From: UBA5342 sp965662645
Lineage (GTDB): Bacteria > Bacteroidota > Bacteroidia > Bacteroidales > UBA5342
DNA length: 64,000 nucleotides
Direction: 5' to 3'
Assembly: GCA_965662645.1 (NCBI GenBank)
Contig: CBFIII010000005.1
Span: 1-64,000 of the forward strand
Shown here one piece after another: positions 46,201 to 54,782 of this stretch. The stretch's first letter is position 1. Every line of letters begins with the position of its first letter. The translations under genes were made by a program, and so were the position numbers. Under the pieces are notes generated by a model, which was given only the letters and a program-made list of their open reading frames with translations, searched no databases and was not told where the DNA came from.

Positions 46201-46803
46201 TTAAGCCGAACGAGGCAAAGGATGGTAATTATAATAATGCGACACCTCATCTAAAGCCATCATCAAGGCTTCATTAATGGGTAAGATGATGTTGCCAAGG
46301 TGAAAATCGATTTGATTTAACCTCATATAATAATCGGTGAATACAGGAACATAAAGTCCTTTAGCAATAGCTTGGGTGGTAGAAGAATAAGCAACAGCTT
46401 GACCTTCTTTGATAATTTTACACGTGGCTAAACGTAATTTTCCAAATTTATCTTTGCTAGCTGCTACACCAAACAAACGACAGATAAGACCGCGCTCCTG
46501 ATAAATACTACAGTACCCTTTTCCGTTTTCACAATGATTAAGAGAAAGAGGGTGATACAACACACAGATATTATCATGTGTTGTTTTAAGCTTATGCATC
46601 ATAGCATCAGCTTCTCCATTCATAAACAAATGAAAAGCCCAAGGAAAAAACTCGAGAGGCGAAGCTTCTATATCTGGGAAAGTACAACACTTTCCACAGC
46701 CTGCAACACAACTAAGACCTGAAGTCTTTTGGAATTGAACGCTTTCTTCATTTAACCGGTAAAAGAGATGTTCAATCAATTTTACTTTGCGTTCTAAGGT
46801 CAT
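46201..46803 (-). CDS. YkgJ-family cysteine-cluster protein
   Basis: 200 residues from ATG at 46803 (MTLERKVKLIEHLFYRL); an earlier start at 46854 adds an unlikely 17-residue lead. Cysteine cluster CVAGCGKCCTFPDIEASPLE, then YCSIYQERGLICRLFG and a later cysteine (LATCKII), matching the YkgJ zinc/iron-chelating pattern. Larger than and distinct from the protein at 8724. Isolated gene. Confidence 0.88.
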   Translation of the reverse strand: MTLERKVKLIEHLFYRLNEESVQFQKTSGLSCVAGCGKCCTFPDIEASPLEFFPWAFHLFMNGEADAMMHKLKTTHDNICVLYHPLSLNHCENGKGYCSIYQERGLICRLFGVAASKDKFGKLRLATCKIIKEGQAVAYSSTTQAIAKGLYVPVFTDYYMRLNQIDFHLGNIILPINEALMMALDEVSHYYNYHPLPRSA

Positions 46804-46993
46804 AATTTTTGATGAAGGTAGATAATAAATACTCAACAAATGACAAAAAGTCACTATATGTTTATCAACACTTTATGACCTTATCCAATGCTCACACTGT
46901 CAAGACATAAGTAATATGAATCATTAAATGTCGTGTTTGCAAATAGTGTTTTAATTGAGCTAATCTATTTAGAGCGGTACTTTGAACACTTCG

Positions 46994-47048
46994 GCACTTC
47001 GACTCCGCTCAGCGACCTATCCGCACAGTAACCAAGCAGTTGAAGTGC
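46994..47048. repeat. REP-like inverted repeat
   Basis: GCACTTC / GAAGTGC arms, extended by GACT/AGTT, enclose CCGCTCAGCGACC. Much more G+C rich than its surroundings. Only other content of the gene-free stretch 46804-47203 is the rpsA terminator. Confidence 0.55.
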
Positions 47049-47148
47049 GACTTAACTCTAGGTGTTTCACATAATGCGACAATAAATACTACTCATTACT
47101 TATATCGTAAAAGAAAGGAAGAACACGAAGAGAAAACTTTGGGATAAA

Positions 47149-47176
47149 AAAAAGACCGCTCAATGAGCGGTCTTTA
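47149..47176 (-). terminator. Rho-independent terminator for rpsA
   Basis: AAAGACCGCT / AGCGGTCTTT with loop CAATG; on the minus strand followed by a long T run. 28 bases past the rpsA stop. Confidence 0.9.
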
Positions 47177-47203
47177 ATAATTATTTAAACCTAAAGATAA
47201 AAC

Positions 47204-49243
47204 TTATTTAGCTTCTTCTTCTTTTTTAGGCTCTTCTTCTTTCTTTACTTCTTCTTTAGCTTCTTCAACTTCAACGGTTTTAGCTTCAACGGCTTCTTTT
47301 TTAGTTGCTGTTTCTTTTTTGGCAACTTTAGTGGCTTTAGCTTCTACTTTTTTAGCCATCTCTTTAGCTTTAGCTTTAGAATCGTCTTCTAATTGAGTTT
47401 TCAACTCAGCCAAACCACCTACATCACCAAGAGTTGTTTTCTCGATTTTATCAGCTAACTTTTGTGTAGTTTTTACAGTTTGTTTTTTGGTAGCAGCTTT
47501 TTCTGCACGCTGTACATCTTCGTGAATACGGCTATGAGAAACAATAATACGCTTACCTTCTTTGTTAAACTCAATTACTTTGAATTTTAATTGCTCGTCT
47601 AATTTAGCCGAAGATCCGTCTTCTTTCACTAAGTGTTTTGGAGTTGCAAAACCCTCAACACCATAAGGAAGAGAAACAACAGATCCGCGATCCATAGATT
47701 CGATGATCGTTCCTTCGTGAATTGAACCTTCAGTAAAGATAGATTCAAATACATCCCAAGGATTTTCCTCTAATTGTTTGTGACCTAAGCTCAAACGACG
47801 ATTATCAGCATCAATTTCTAAAACAACCACATCTAATTGCTCGCCTACAGTTGTAAACTCGCTAGGATGTTTGATTTTCTTAGTCCAAGAAAGATCAGAA
47901 ATATGAACCAACCCTTCGATACCTTCTTCTAACTCAACAAAGATACCAAAGTTAGTGAAGTTACGTACAAGAGCAGTGTGCTTAGATTGTACAGGATATT
48001 TCTTAGCAATACCAGACCAAGGATCTTCTTTCAATTGTTTGATACCAAGAGACATCTTACGCTCATCGCGATCTAATGTTAAAATCTTAGCTTCTACAAG
48101 ATCACCCACTTTCAAGAAATCTTGAGCGCTGCGTAAGTGCTGAGACCAAGACATTTCAGATACGTGAATAAGGCCTTCAACACCAGTAGCGATTTCTAAG
48201 AAAGCACCATAGTCAGCCATTACCACAACTTTACCTTTCACAACATCACCTTCTTTCATGTTAGGATCAAGAGCATCCCAAGGGTGAGGAGTAAGTTGTT
48301 TAAGACCTAAAGCGATACGTTTTTTCTCATCGTCAAAATCAAGAATAACTACATTCAATTTTTGATCTAGTTCAACGATTTCATCTGGATGGTTTACACG
48401 ACCCCAAGAAAGGTCAGTAATATGAACCAAACCATCTACGCCACCAAGGTCGATGAATACACCGTAAGAAGTGATGTTTTTAACCACACCTTCGAGTACT
48501 TGACCTTTTTCAAGCTTAGAAATAATCTTTTTCTTCTGCTCTTCAAGTTCAGCTTCAATAAGAGCTTTGTGAGATACCACGACGTTTTTATATTCGTGAT
48601 TGATTTTAACCACTTTGAATTCCATGGTTTTCTCAACATATGCATCGTAATCGCGGATAGGTTTCACGTCGATTTGAGATCCAGGTAAGAAAGCCTCAAT
48701 ACCAAATACATCAACGATCATACCACCCTTAGTACGACATTTAACAAAACCTTTAATGATTTCGCCAGTTTCAAATGCGGCATTAATTCTATCCCAAGCA
48801 TTCAATAAACGTGCTTTTTTATGAGAAAGGATTAATTGTCCTTTTTTATCTTCTTGATTTTCAACATAAACCTCAACGACATCACCTACAGCTAAGTCTG
48901 GGTTATAACGGAATTCGTTGAAACTAATAACACCGTCAGATTTTGAACCGATGTTAACAACAACTTCACGTTTGTTGATTAAAATTACAGTACCATCAAT
49001 CACTTCTTTTTCTACCACAGTAGAAAGAGAGGCTACATATTTTTCCTGTAATTCTTCTTGATCTTTTCCTGATAGGTCATCGCCTTTTTCAAAAGCATCC
49101 CAATCAAAGTCCTGATCAGAACTAACAACAGTAGAAGCTTCTGCTACTACTTCAACTTTTTCTTTTTTCACTTCCTCTTGAGCTTCAGGAGCTTCTACTA
49201 CCTGTACCTCTTGAGTTTCTAAATTTTGCTTGTCTTCTGACAT
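47204..49243 (-). CDS. rpsA: 30S ribosomal protein S1
   Basis: 679 residues with six S1 repeats, each carrying the motif G-x(4)-G-x-F-[VI]-(e.g. NITSYGVFIDLGGVDGLVHI, NFTNFGIFVELEEGIEGLVH). The N-terminus is acidic; the C-terminal 100 residues are a low-complexity Lys/Glu/Ala/Val tail (KKEAVEAKTVEVEEAKEE), common in Bacteroidota S1. It delivers mRNA to the small subunit, important where Shine-Dalgarno sites are rare. A -7 box lies at 49311 on the minus strand and a strong terminator follows. Confidence 0.97.
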   Translation of the reverse strand: MSEDKQNLETQEVQVVEAPEAQEEVKKEKVEVVAEASTVVSSDQDFDWDAFEKGDDLSGKDQEELQEKYVASLSTVVEKEVIDGTVILINKREVVVNIGSKSDGVISFNEFRYNPDLAVGDVVEVYVENQEDKKGQLILSHKKARLLNAWDRINAAFETGEIIKGFVKCRTKGGMIVDVFGIEAFLPGSQIDVKPIRDYDAYVEKTMEFKVVKINHEYKNVVVSHKALIEAELEEQKKKIISKLEKGQVLEGVVKNITSYGVFIDLGGVDGLVHITDLSWGRVNHPDEIVELDQKLNVVILDFDDEKKRIALGLKQLTPHPWDALDPNMKEGDVVKGKVVVMADYGAFLEIATGVEGLIHVSEMSWSQHLRSAQDFLKVGDLVEAKILTLDRDERKMSLGIKQLKEDPWSGIAKKYPVQSKHTALVRNFTNFGIFVELEEGIEGLVHISDLSWTKKIKHPSEFTTVGEQLDVVVLEIDADNRRLSLGHKQLEENPWDVFESIFTEGSIHEGTIIESMDRGSVVSLPYGVEGFATPKHLVKEDGSSAKLDEQLKFKVIEFNKEGKRIIVSHSRIHEDVQRAEKAATKKQTVKTTQKLADKIEKTTLGDVGGLAELKTQLEDDSKAKAKEMAKKVEAKATKVAKKETATKKEAVEAKTVEVEEAKEEVKKEEEPKKEEEAK

Positions 49244-49310
49244 TGCGTAAAATTAATTAATTAGTTTATAAAAAATATTCATGGTGAACTCACTCCACCA
49301 TTTCGGGGCG

Positions 49311-49318
49311 CAAAAGTA
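49311..49318 (-). promoter_or_regulatory. Putative -7 box TACTTTTG (rpsA)
   Basis: Consensus match 68 bases before the rpsA start, giving a leader of about 60 bases. Confidence 0.5.
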
Positions 49319-50174
49319 CCACTTTTTTATGAGAATAGGAAATACTCACACCACCCCAAGAGACAGCAGATAGAACGCCTAAAAATCAACTATTTATATA
49401 AAACAAAGTTCTTTATTATAAAGAAGGGAAGACCGCCAACCATGACATTTAAAAGGACACAAAAACATCTTCAAATTATTATAAAAGGCATAACAATATA
49501 AAATCAAAATCCCAAAACGATGCAATCATTACAGAAAGCTTTATTAATCAACAATCTGAAACAACCCCACAAAGCATTTAGTTAATGAAATATTTATTAT
49601 TCGCAGCAAGCTATGAAAAAAACACACCCACAATGTGGGATTAAAAAATGTTTAATCAATAACCATCAATACTTTTAAAAATATCACCCATTCAGGTTTT
49701 ACTCAATCAATACAAAAAAATCATTCTATAATAATATCAACACTTTTGGACTTAAAACAACCCAAACACTCACTTAATTATCACAACTTATTCAATTCAC
49801 AAATACAAAAGATAGCACTCTGTTCTCAAGGATGCTTATTATTTCATTAATTCGAAACACCTCTTCAAGCTCCACCTTGACCAAAGCAATAAAAAAAAAT
49901 TAAAAGTATTTTTTACTCAACACCAATCAAACATAAAAACCAACCACTTATTAGCTATAGACCTAAAAAAAACGCACCTCAACAGAATCTTATTCACTCA
50001 ATATAAAACTCTTATTACATCCCAAAACAACACAACAATCCTCACCTTCACTATTCAGAACATTTCCAGTTAAGAAAACTTTATTGCAGAACTCATAAAA
50101 TAAAATAACACCATTGTTAATTTCTTTTTAACAACTATAAAACAAAAAAACAACATACACACTTCTTTTTCATC
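49319..50174. other. Gene-free stretch before the riboswitch
   Basis: About 860 very A+T-rich bases. It contains one repeat copy (49549) and no credible gene on either strand; beyond that I see nothing. Confidence 0.6.
49549..49647 (+). repeat. Three-hairpin intergenic repeat, copy 6 (type A, partly decayed)
   Basis: First hairpin decayed (CAACAATCTGAAACAACCCC) but AGCATTTAGTTAATGAA, TTTATTATTCGCAGCAAGC and CCCACAATGTGGGATTAAA are kept. Confidence 0.8.
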
Positions 50175-50182
50175 TACATTTG
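50175..50182 (+). promoter_or_regulatory. Putative -7 box TACATTTG for the riboswitch-nrdDG unit
   Basis: Consensus match; the expected transcript start, about seven bases downstream (near 50189), coincides with the 5' side of the riboswitch P1 helix. Confidence 0.55.
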
Positions 50183-50188
50183 TCAATA

Positions 50189-50341
50189 GAAATTGATGTA
50201 AGAGAATACTGTTAAATTCAGTAGCTGTACCCGCAGCCGTAAGTTGTAAACACGTTTTTGGTTCTACTAATGCCACTGTCCCTATTTATTGGGATGGGAA
50301 GGCCAGCCAAAAAACAACAAGCCGGAAGACCTATCATTTTC
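50189..50341 (+). promoter_or_regulatory. Cobalamin riboswitch
   Basis: Conserved blocks in order: TGTTAAATTCAG, GTACCCGCAGCCGTAAG, TGCCACTG, GGGAAGGCC and GCCGGAAGACCT, the cobalamin (B12) riboswitch signature. Outer helix P1 pairs GAAATTGAT (from 50189) with ATCATTTTC near 50340. A hairpin AGCTTT...AAAGCT at 50354-50373, then 110 bases, separate it from nrdD; this is the likely expression platform. Expected to switch the genes off when cobalamin binds. Confidence 0.88.
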
Positions 50342-50487
50342 ACTTAAGATTCGTAGCTTTCGGGAGAAAAAGCTTAGAAAGACCTATACCCCTTTCTTGT
50401 ATTCCATCCTCAGCTACCATTGTCTATTGTACAATGACGAATGTTTTATCAATTAAAAAACGTAGTTTAAACTAATACAATAAAAAG

Positions 50488-52572
50488 ATGGATACATACA
50501 TTGTTAAAAGAAATGGAAAAAAGGAAGTGTTTTCTTTCGATAAAATTAAAAGTGCGATATCAAAAGCATTTTTATCCGAAGGCAGCTTTGCCACACAAGA
50601 TGTTATTTCTAACATTCTATGCCGCGTCAGTGTTCATGATGGCATTGGAGTAGAAGATATTCAAAACCAAGTGGAAGTGGCACTTATGGCAGAAAAATAT
50701 TATGCAGTAGCAAAAGCCTACATGTTACACCGCCAAAAACATGCCGAAGACCGCGAAATAACAGAAAAACTTGAATTTATGACCACCTATTGCGGTGCTA
50801 CAAATGCAGCAACTGGTAGTAAATTTGATTCTAATGCCAACGTAGAAAACAAGAATGTAGCCACCCTTATTGGTGAACTTCCAAAATCCAATTTCATACG
50901 TTTAAACCGCCGATTAATCACCGACAGACTAAAGGATATGTATGGCAAAGAAATGTCAGACAAATACCTCGATTTATTAAATAACCACTTCATTTATAAA
51001 AACGATGAAACAAGCCTAGCCAACTATTGCGCTAGCATCACCATGTATCCTTGGCTTATTAGTGGCACCGACTCCATTGGTGGTAACTCCAAAGCACCGA
51101 CTAATTTAAAATCATTTTGTGGTGGTTTTGTCAATATGGTATTTATGGTTTCGAGTATGCTAAGCGGGGCATGCGCCACCCCTGAATTCCTCATGTATAT
51201 GAACTATTTTATTGGTTTAGAATACGGAAAAGAATACTTCAAAGAAGCAGAGAAAGTGGTGGATCTATCAAAAAGACAACGAACCATAGATAAGATAATT
51301 ACAGACTGTTTTGAGCAAATTGTCTATTCCATCAATCAACCCACAGGAGCCCGAAATTTCCAAGCCGTATTCTGGAACATCTCATACTATGACAAATACT
51401 ATTTCGAAAGCCTATTCGAGAACTTCTTTTTCCCTGACGGAAGCAGACCTGATTGGAATTCTCTTAGCTGGCTACAAAAGCGTTTCATGAAATGGTTCAA
51501 CGAAGAACGTACACGAGCGGTACTTACGTTCCCCGTAGAAACGATGGCTCTTTTAACCGAGGATGACGGACCAAAAGATAAAGAATATGGTGACCTTACG
51601 GCCGAGATGTATGCTGAAGGCCATTCATTCTTCACCTATATGAGTCCTAATGCCGACTCATTAAGCAGTTGCTGTCGTCTGCGTAACGAAATAACAGACA
51701 ACGGTTTCAGCTACACTTTAGGTGCTGGTGGCGTTTCTACAGGATCAAAAAGCGTATTAACTATAAATCTGAACCGCTGTATTCAGTATGCCATCAAAAA
51801 AGACATTCCTTATCAAGACTTTTTGGATGACGTTGTAAACCTAGTACATAAAGTACAATTGGCCTATAACGAGAACCTAAAACACATGCACAAACAAGGC
51901 ATGCTCCCATTATTTGATGCTGGCTATATTAATATGTCCCGCCAGTACCTCACCATAGGGGTTAATGGATTGGTTGAAGCAGCAGAATTTTTAGACATCA
52001 AAATCAATGACAATCCTAAATATTTACATTTTGTACAAGAGATACTAGGACTGGTTGAAAGCTACAATAAAAAATACCGCACAAGCGATGTCATGTTCAA
52101 CTGCGAAATGATACCTGCCGAAAATGTAGGAGTTAAACATGCTAAATGGGATAGAGAAGCTGGCTTTAAAGTCAATCGCGACTGCTACAACAGTTATTTT
52201 TATAATGTAGAAGATGAGTCGTTGAATGTGATAGACAAATTTAGGTTACACGGTAAAAAATATATTGAGCACCTCACTGGAGGATCTGCATTGCACCTTA
52301 ACTTAGAAGAACACCTAAGCAAAGACCAATACAAACAACTCATAAAAGTAGCGACACAAGAAGGATGTAATTATTTCACTTTCAACATCCCAAACACCAT
52401 TTGCAATGAATGCGGACATATAAACAAAAACAAACTGAAAGAATGTCCTCAGTGCAAAAGCACAAACCTAGACTACATCACCCGCGTCATTGGGTATATG
52501 AAAAGAGTCAGTAATTTTTCGCAAGCAAGACAAAAAGAAGAATCAATACGCAGCTATGTTAAAGTACGTTAA
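50488..52572 (+). CDS. nrdD: Anaerobic ribonucleoside-triphosphate reductase
   Basis: 694 residues. N-terminal ATP-cone (YIVKRNGKKEVFSFDKIK ... CRVSVHDGIGVEDIQNQVE), then the glycyl-radical core (SWLQKRFMKWFNEERTRAVL, FPVETMALL), a C-terminal zinc site CNECGH...CPQC, and the radical glycine in RVIGYM (about residue 672). Makes dNTPs without oxygen; needs NrdG for activation. Sits 146 bases downstream of the cobalamin riboswitch and overlaps nrdG by 17 bases. Confidence 0.96.
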   Translation: MDTYIVKRNGKKEVFSFDKIKSAISKAFLSEGSFATQDVISNILCRVSVHDGIGVEDIQNQVEVALMAEKYYAVAKAYMLHRQKHAEDREITEKLEFMTTYCGATNAATGSKFDSNANVENKNVATLIGELPKSNFIRLNRRLITDRLKDMYGKEMSDKYLDLLNNHFIYKNDETSLANYCASITMYPWLISGTDSIGGNSKAPTNLKSFCGGFVNMVFMVSSMLSGACATPEFLMYMNYFIGLEYGKEYFKEAEKVVDLSKRQRTIDKIITDCFEQIVYSINQPTGARNFQAVFWNISYYDKYYFESLFENFFFPDGSRPDWNSLSWLQKRFMKWFNEERTRAVLTFPVETMALLTEDDGPKDKEYGDLTAEMYAEGHSFFTYMSPNADSLSSCCRLRNEITDNGFSYTLGAGGVSTGSKSVLTINLNRCIQYAIKKDIPYQDFLDDVVNLVHKVQLAYNENLKHMHKQGMLPLFDAGYINMSRQYLTIGVNGLVEAAEFLDIKINDNPKYLHFVQEILGLVESYNKKYRTSDVMFNCEMIPAENVGVKHAKWDREAGFKVNRDCYNSYFYNVEDESLNVIDKFRLHGKKYIEHLTGGSALHLNLEEHLSKDQYKQLIKVATQEGCNYFTFNIPNTICNECGHINKNKLKECPQCKSTNLDYITRVIGYMKRVSNFSQARQKEESIRSYVKVR

Positions 52573-53041
52573 TTACAACATTGTATTTCAGGAAGTGCCT
52601 AACGAGACCACCTTAGCTATTAATTTATCAAGATGCCCTTACAGATGCAAAGGGTGTCATAGCTCTGACTTACAAAAAGATATCGGCGAGGTATTAGACA
52701 AAAAAGTCATTTTAGAAATACTGAATAAATACCAGCATTCTATTACTTGTATCTGTTTTATGGGGGGCGACTCCTGCCCTAAAATGGTAGAAGAATTAGC
52801 TGCCTTAATTAACAGGATAACGCTTCATCAAATAAAAACTGCGTGGTATTCGGGTAACAACAAACTACCAGAAGACATATCGATAAATCATTTTAATTAC
52901 ATCAAACTAGGTCCTTATATAGAAGAACTAGGTGCTCTTGGTTCTCCAACGACCAACCAACATTTTTACAAAATAGTAGATGGAAAAATGATTAACAAAA
53001 CGGCGTTTTTTACTAAAAAAGTGTTAAATCCAACATTTTGA
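52556..53041 (+). CDS. nrdG: Anaerobic ribonucleotide reductase-activating protein
   Basis: 161 residues, a small radical-SAM enzyme with CxxxCxxC as CPYRCKGCHSSDL and the glycine-rich GGDSCPK (usual GGEP). It installs the glycyl radical in NrdD using S-adenosylmethionine. Overlaps the nrdD end and is followed by a strong terminator. Confidence 0.95.
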   Translation: MLKYVNYNIVFQEVPNETTLAINLSRCPYRCKGCHSSDLQKDIGEVLDKKVILEILNKYQHSITCICFMGGDSCPKMVEELAALINRITLHQIKTAWYSGNNKLPEDISINHFNYIKLGPYIEELGALGSPTTNQHFYKIVDGKMINKTAFFTKKVLNPTF

Positions 53042-53050
53042 AACAAACAA

Positions 53051-53094
53051 AATCCCCCTCCTAATGATTTATACCAATTAGGAGGGGGATTTTA
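53051..53094 (+). terminator. Terminator after nrdG
   Basis: Long stem AATCCCCCTCCTAAT / ATTAGGAGGGGGATT followed by TTAT; symmetrical enough to serve the convergent waaA gene too. Confidence 0.85.
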
Positions 53095-53153
53095 TAAAAA
53101 AACAACGTTAATATCACCACAGCAATCTCAAGAGAGACGACATGAGTATCGAA

Positions 53154-54374
53154 TTATATATAACTCAATATCTGTTCTGTAGCACCAGTATGGTCTTTCA
53201 CATAAGCAGCAGCTGCCTGAGAAGAATGAGACAAAGCCTCAGCATCATTAATAAATATTGAAAGTTGAGTAGTCAGCTCTTCTTGATTTTGAATTGAAAA
53301 ACCAGCTTGTTTACCAACCAAGTCTTTAGCTTCTTGAAACTTGTGATAATTAGGACCAAAGATAACAGGCAAACCATAAGTGGCAGCCTCTAAGGTATTA
53401 TGTATCCCTACACCAAATCCGCCACCAATATAAGCGACCTCGCCATATCGATAAGCAGAAGACAACACGCCAATAGTATCGATAACTAACACTTTAGCGG
53501 AAGCTAATTTATCGCTATCCATTTGCGTATAGCGTTGAAAAGGAACAGTCAACTGGGAACAAATACTAGCCACATGAGACTCGTGAACCTCATGAGCTGC
53601 AATGATATATTTTGTATCGGTAGTATCAGCATTAATAAATGGAATCAAAAGCTCTTCATCTTTAGGCCAAGTGCTACCACCAATCACCACTTTTTTATCC
53701 GCTTTAAATTGAGCAATTTCGGGTAAGTCTTTGGATAATTTTACGATATCAGCTACACGATCAAAACGGGTATCACCAGCCACCGCCACATCTTCAATTC
53801 CTACGCCAGCCAACAATTTCTTAGAGACTTCGTTCTGAACAAAAAGGATAGTAAAACAAGACAACATTTGACGATACCAAGAGCCATACCACTTAAAAAA
53901 GATTTGTTTCTCTCTAAAAATAGCAGACACAATATAAACAGGAATATCTCTTTGTTTTAAAGTCGTAAGATAATGATACCAAAACTCGTATTTCACAAAA
54001 ACAGCTTTCCTAATATTCAACTCACTTAATAAGCGGCTTGCATTTTTCTTATTATCAAAAGGCAGATAAATAATCAAATCAGCCCCTTCATAATTCTTAC
54101 GAATCTCATAACCTGAAGGAGAGAAAAAAGTCAATAACACTTTAGTTTTAGTATGTTTCCTTTTGTACGCTTCGATGATTGGCCGCCCTTGCTCAAACTC
54201 GCCCAAAGAAGCACAATGTACCCAGATGTATTTCGCATTTTTATCTGCCTGAGCCACTTGATCCCAAACGTACTTACGCCCTTGCAACATTTGCTTAGCC
54301 TTAAGATTGAATGGAGCAGCTAAATATAGCGCAAATTTGAAAAGTTGAATTGACAGATTATACAAAAGTATCAT
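53154..54374 (-). CDS. waaA: 3-deoxy-D-manno-octulosonic acid (Kdo) transferase
   Basis: 406 residues. N-terminal membrane anchor, Glycos_transf_N domain (IWVHCASLGEFEQGRPII, LLTFFSPSGYEI) and C-terminal GT-B part with ECxG-type GGGFGVGIHNTLEAATYG. Transfers Kdo to lipid A precursor on the inner membrane; shows a lipopolysaccharide-bearing cell. Ordinary length. Confidence 0.95.
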   Translation of the reverse strand: MILLYNLSIQLFKFALYLAAPFNLKAKQMLQGRKYVWDQVAQADKNAKYIWVHCASLGEFEQGRPIIEAYKRKHTKTKVLLTFFSPSGYEIRKNYEGADLIIYLPFDNKKNASRLLSELNIRKAVFVKYEFWYHYLTTLKQRDIPVYIVSAIFREKQIFFKWYGSWYRQMLSCFTILFVQNEVSKKLLAGVGIEDVAVAGDTRFDRVADIVKLSKDLPEIAQFKADKKVVIGGSTWPKDEELLIPFINADTTDTKYIIAAHEVHESHVASICSQLTVPFQRYTQMDSDKLASAKVLVIDTIGVLSSAYRYGEVAYIGGGFGVGIHNTLEAATYGLPVIFGPNYHKFQEAKDLVGKQAGFSIQNQEELTTQLSIFINDAEALSHSSQAAAAYVKDHTGATEQILSYI

Positions 54375-54486
54375 ATCTAAATATTAATTATATACAGAAA
54401 ATCGAATTTGCGGAAAGGCAACTAAAAAAGCCCCATAAAACCTCTTATTTCAAACACAAAAGAAAAAATACACTAAGCACAAAATC

Positions 54487-54583
54487 AACAACCTCGGGGT
54501 AAGTCCACGAGGCATTTAGTTGAAAAACATTTTATTATTCGCAGCAAGCTACGGAAAATAAAACCCACAATGTGGGATTAAAA
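54487..54583 (+). repeat. Three-hairpin intergenic repeat, copy 7 (type A)
   Basis: Well-preserved: CAACAACCTCGGGG...CCACGAGGCATTTAG, TTTATTATTCGCAGCAAGC, and CCCACAATGTGGGATTAAAA. Together with the metG terminator it is the content of the gene-free stretch 54375-54782. Confidence 0.88.
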
Positions 54584-54718
54584 CGCAGTAAAAGTACAAA
54601 ATTTGAAGTAAAAATAACGGTATAAGCCCCCGACAATATAGGACTAAATAATAAAATAGCAATGTCCCCCCTATTACCCGCATTGCTACAACGCACATTA
54701 AAACCAAAAAGAAACCAT

Positions 54719-54758
54719 AAAAAAAGTGGCCATAAACATCACTGCTTAACGACCACTT
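54719..54758 (-). terminator. Terminator for metG
   Basis: Stem AAGTGGTC / GGCCACTT (minus strand) with a loop of about 19 bases, then a T run. Confidence 0.65.
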
Positions 54759-54782
54759 TATACTTCTTTTATCTTATAAAGA

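Noticed and set aside
50070..50276. Minus-strand 68-codon frame
   Set aside because: Antisense to the cobalamin riboswitch; no coding evidence.
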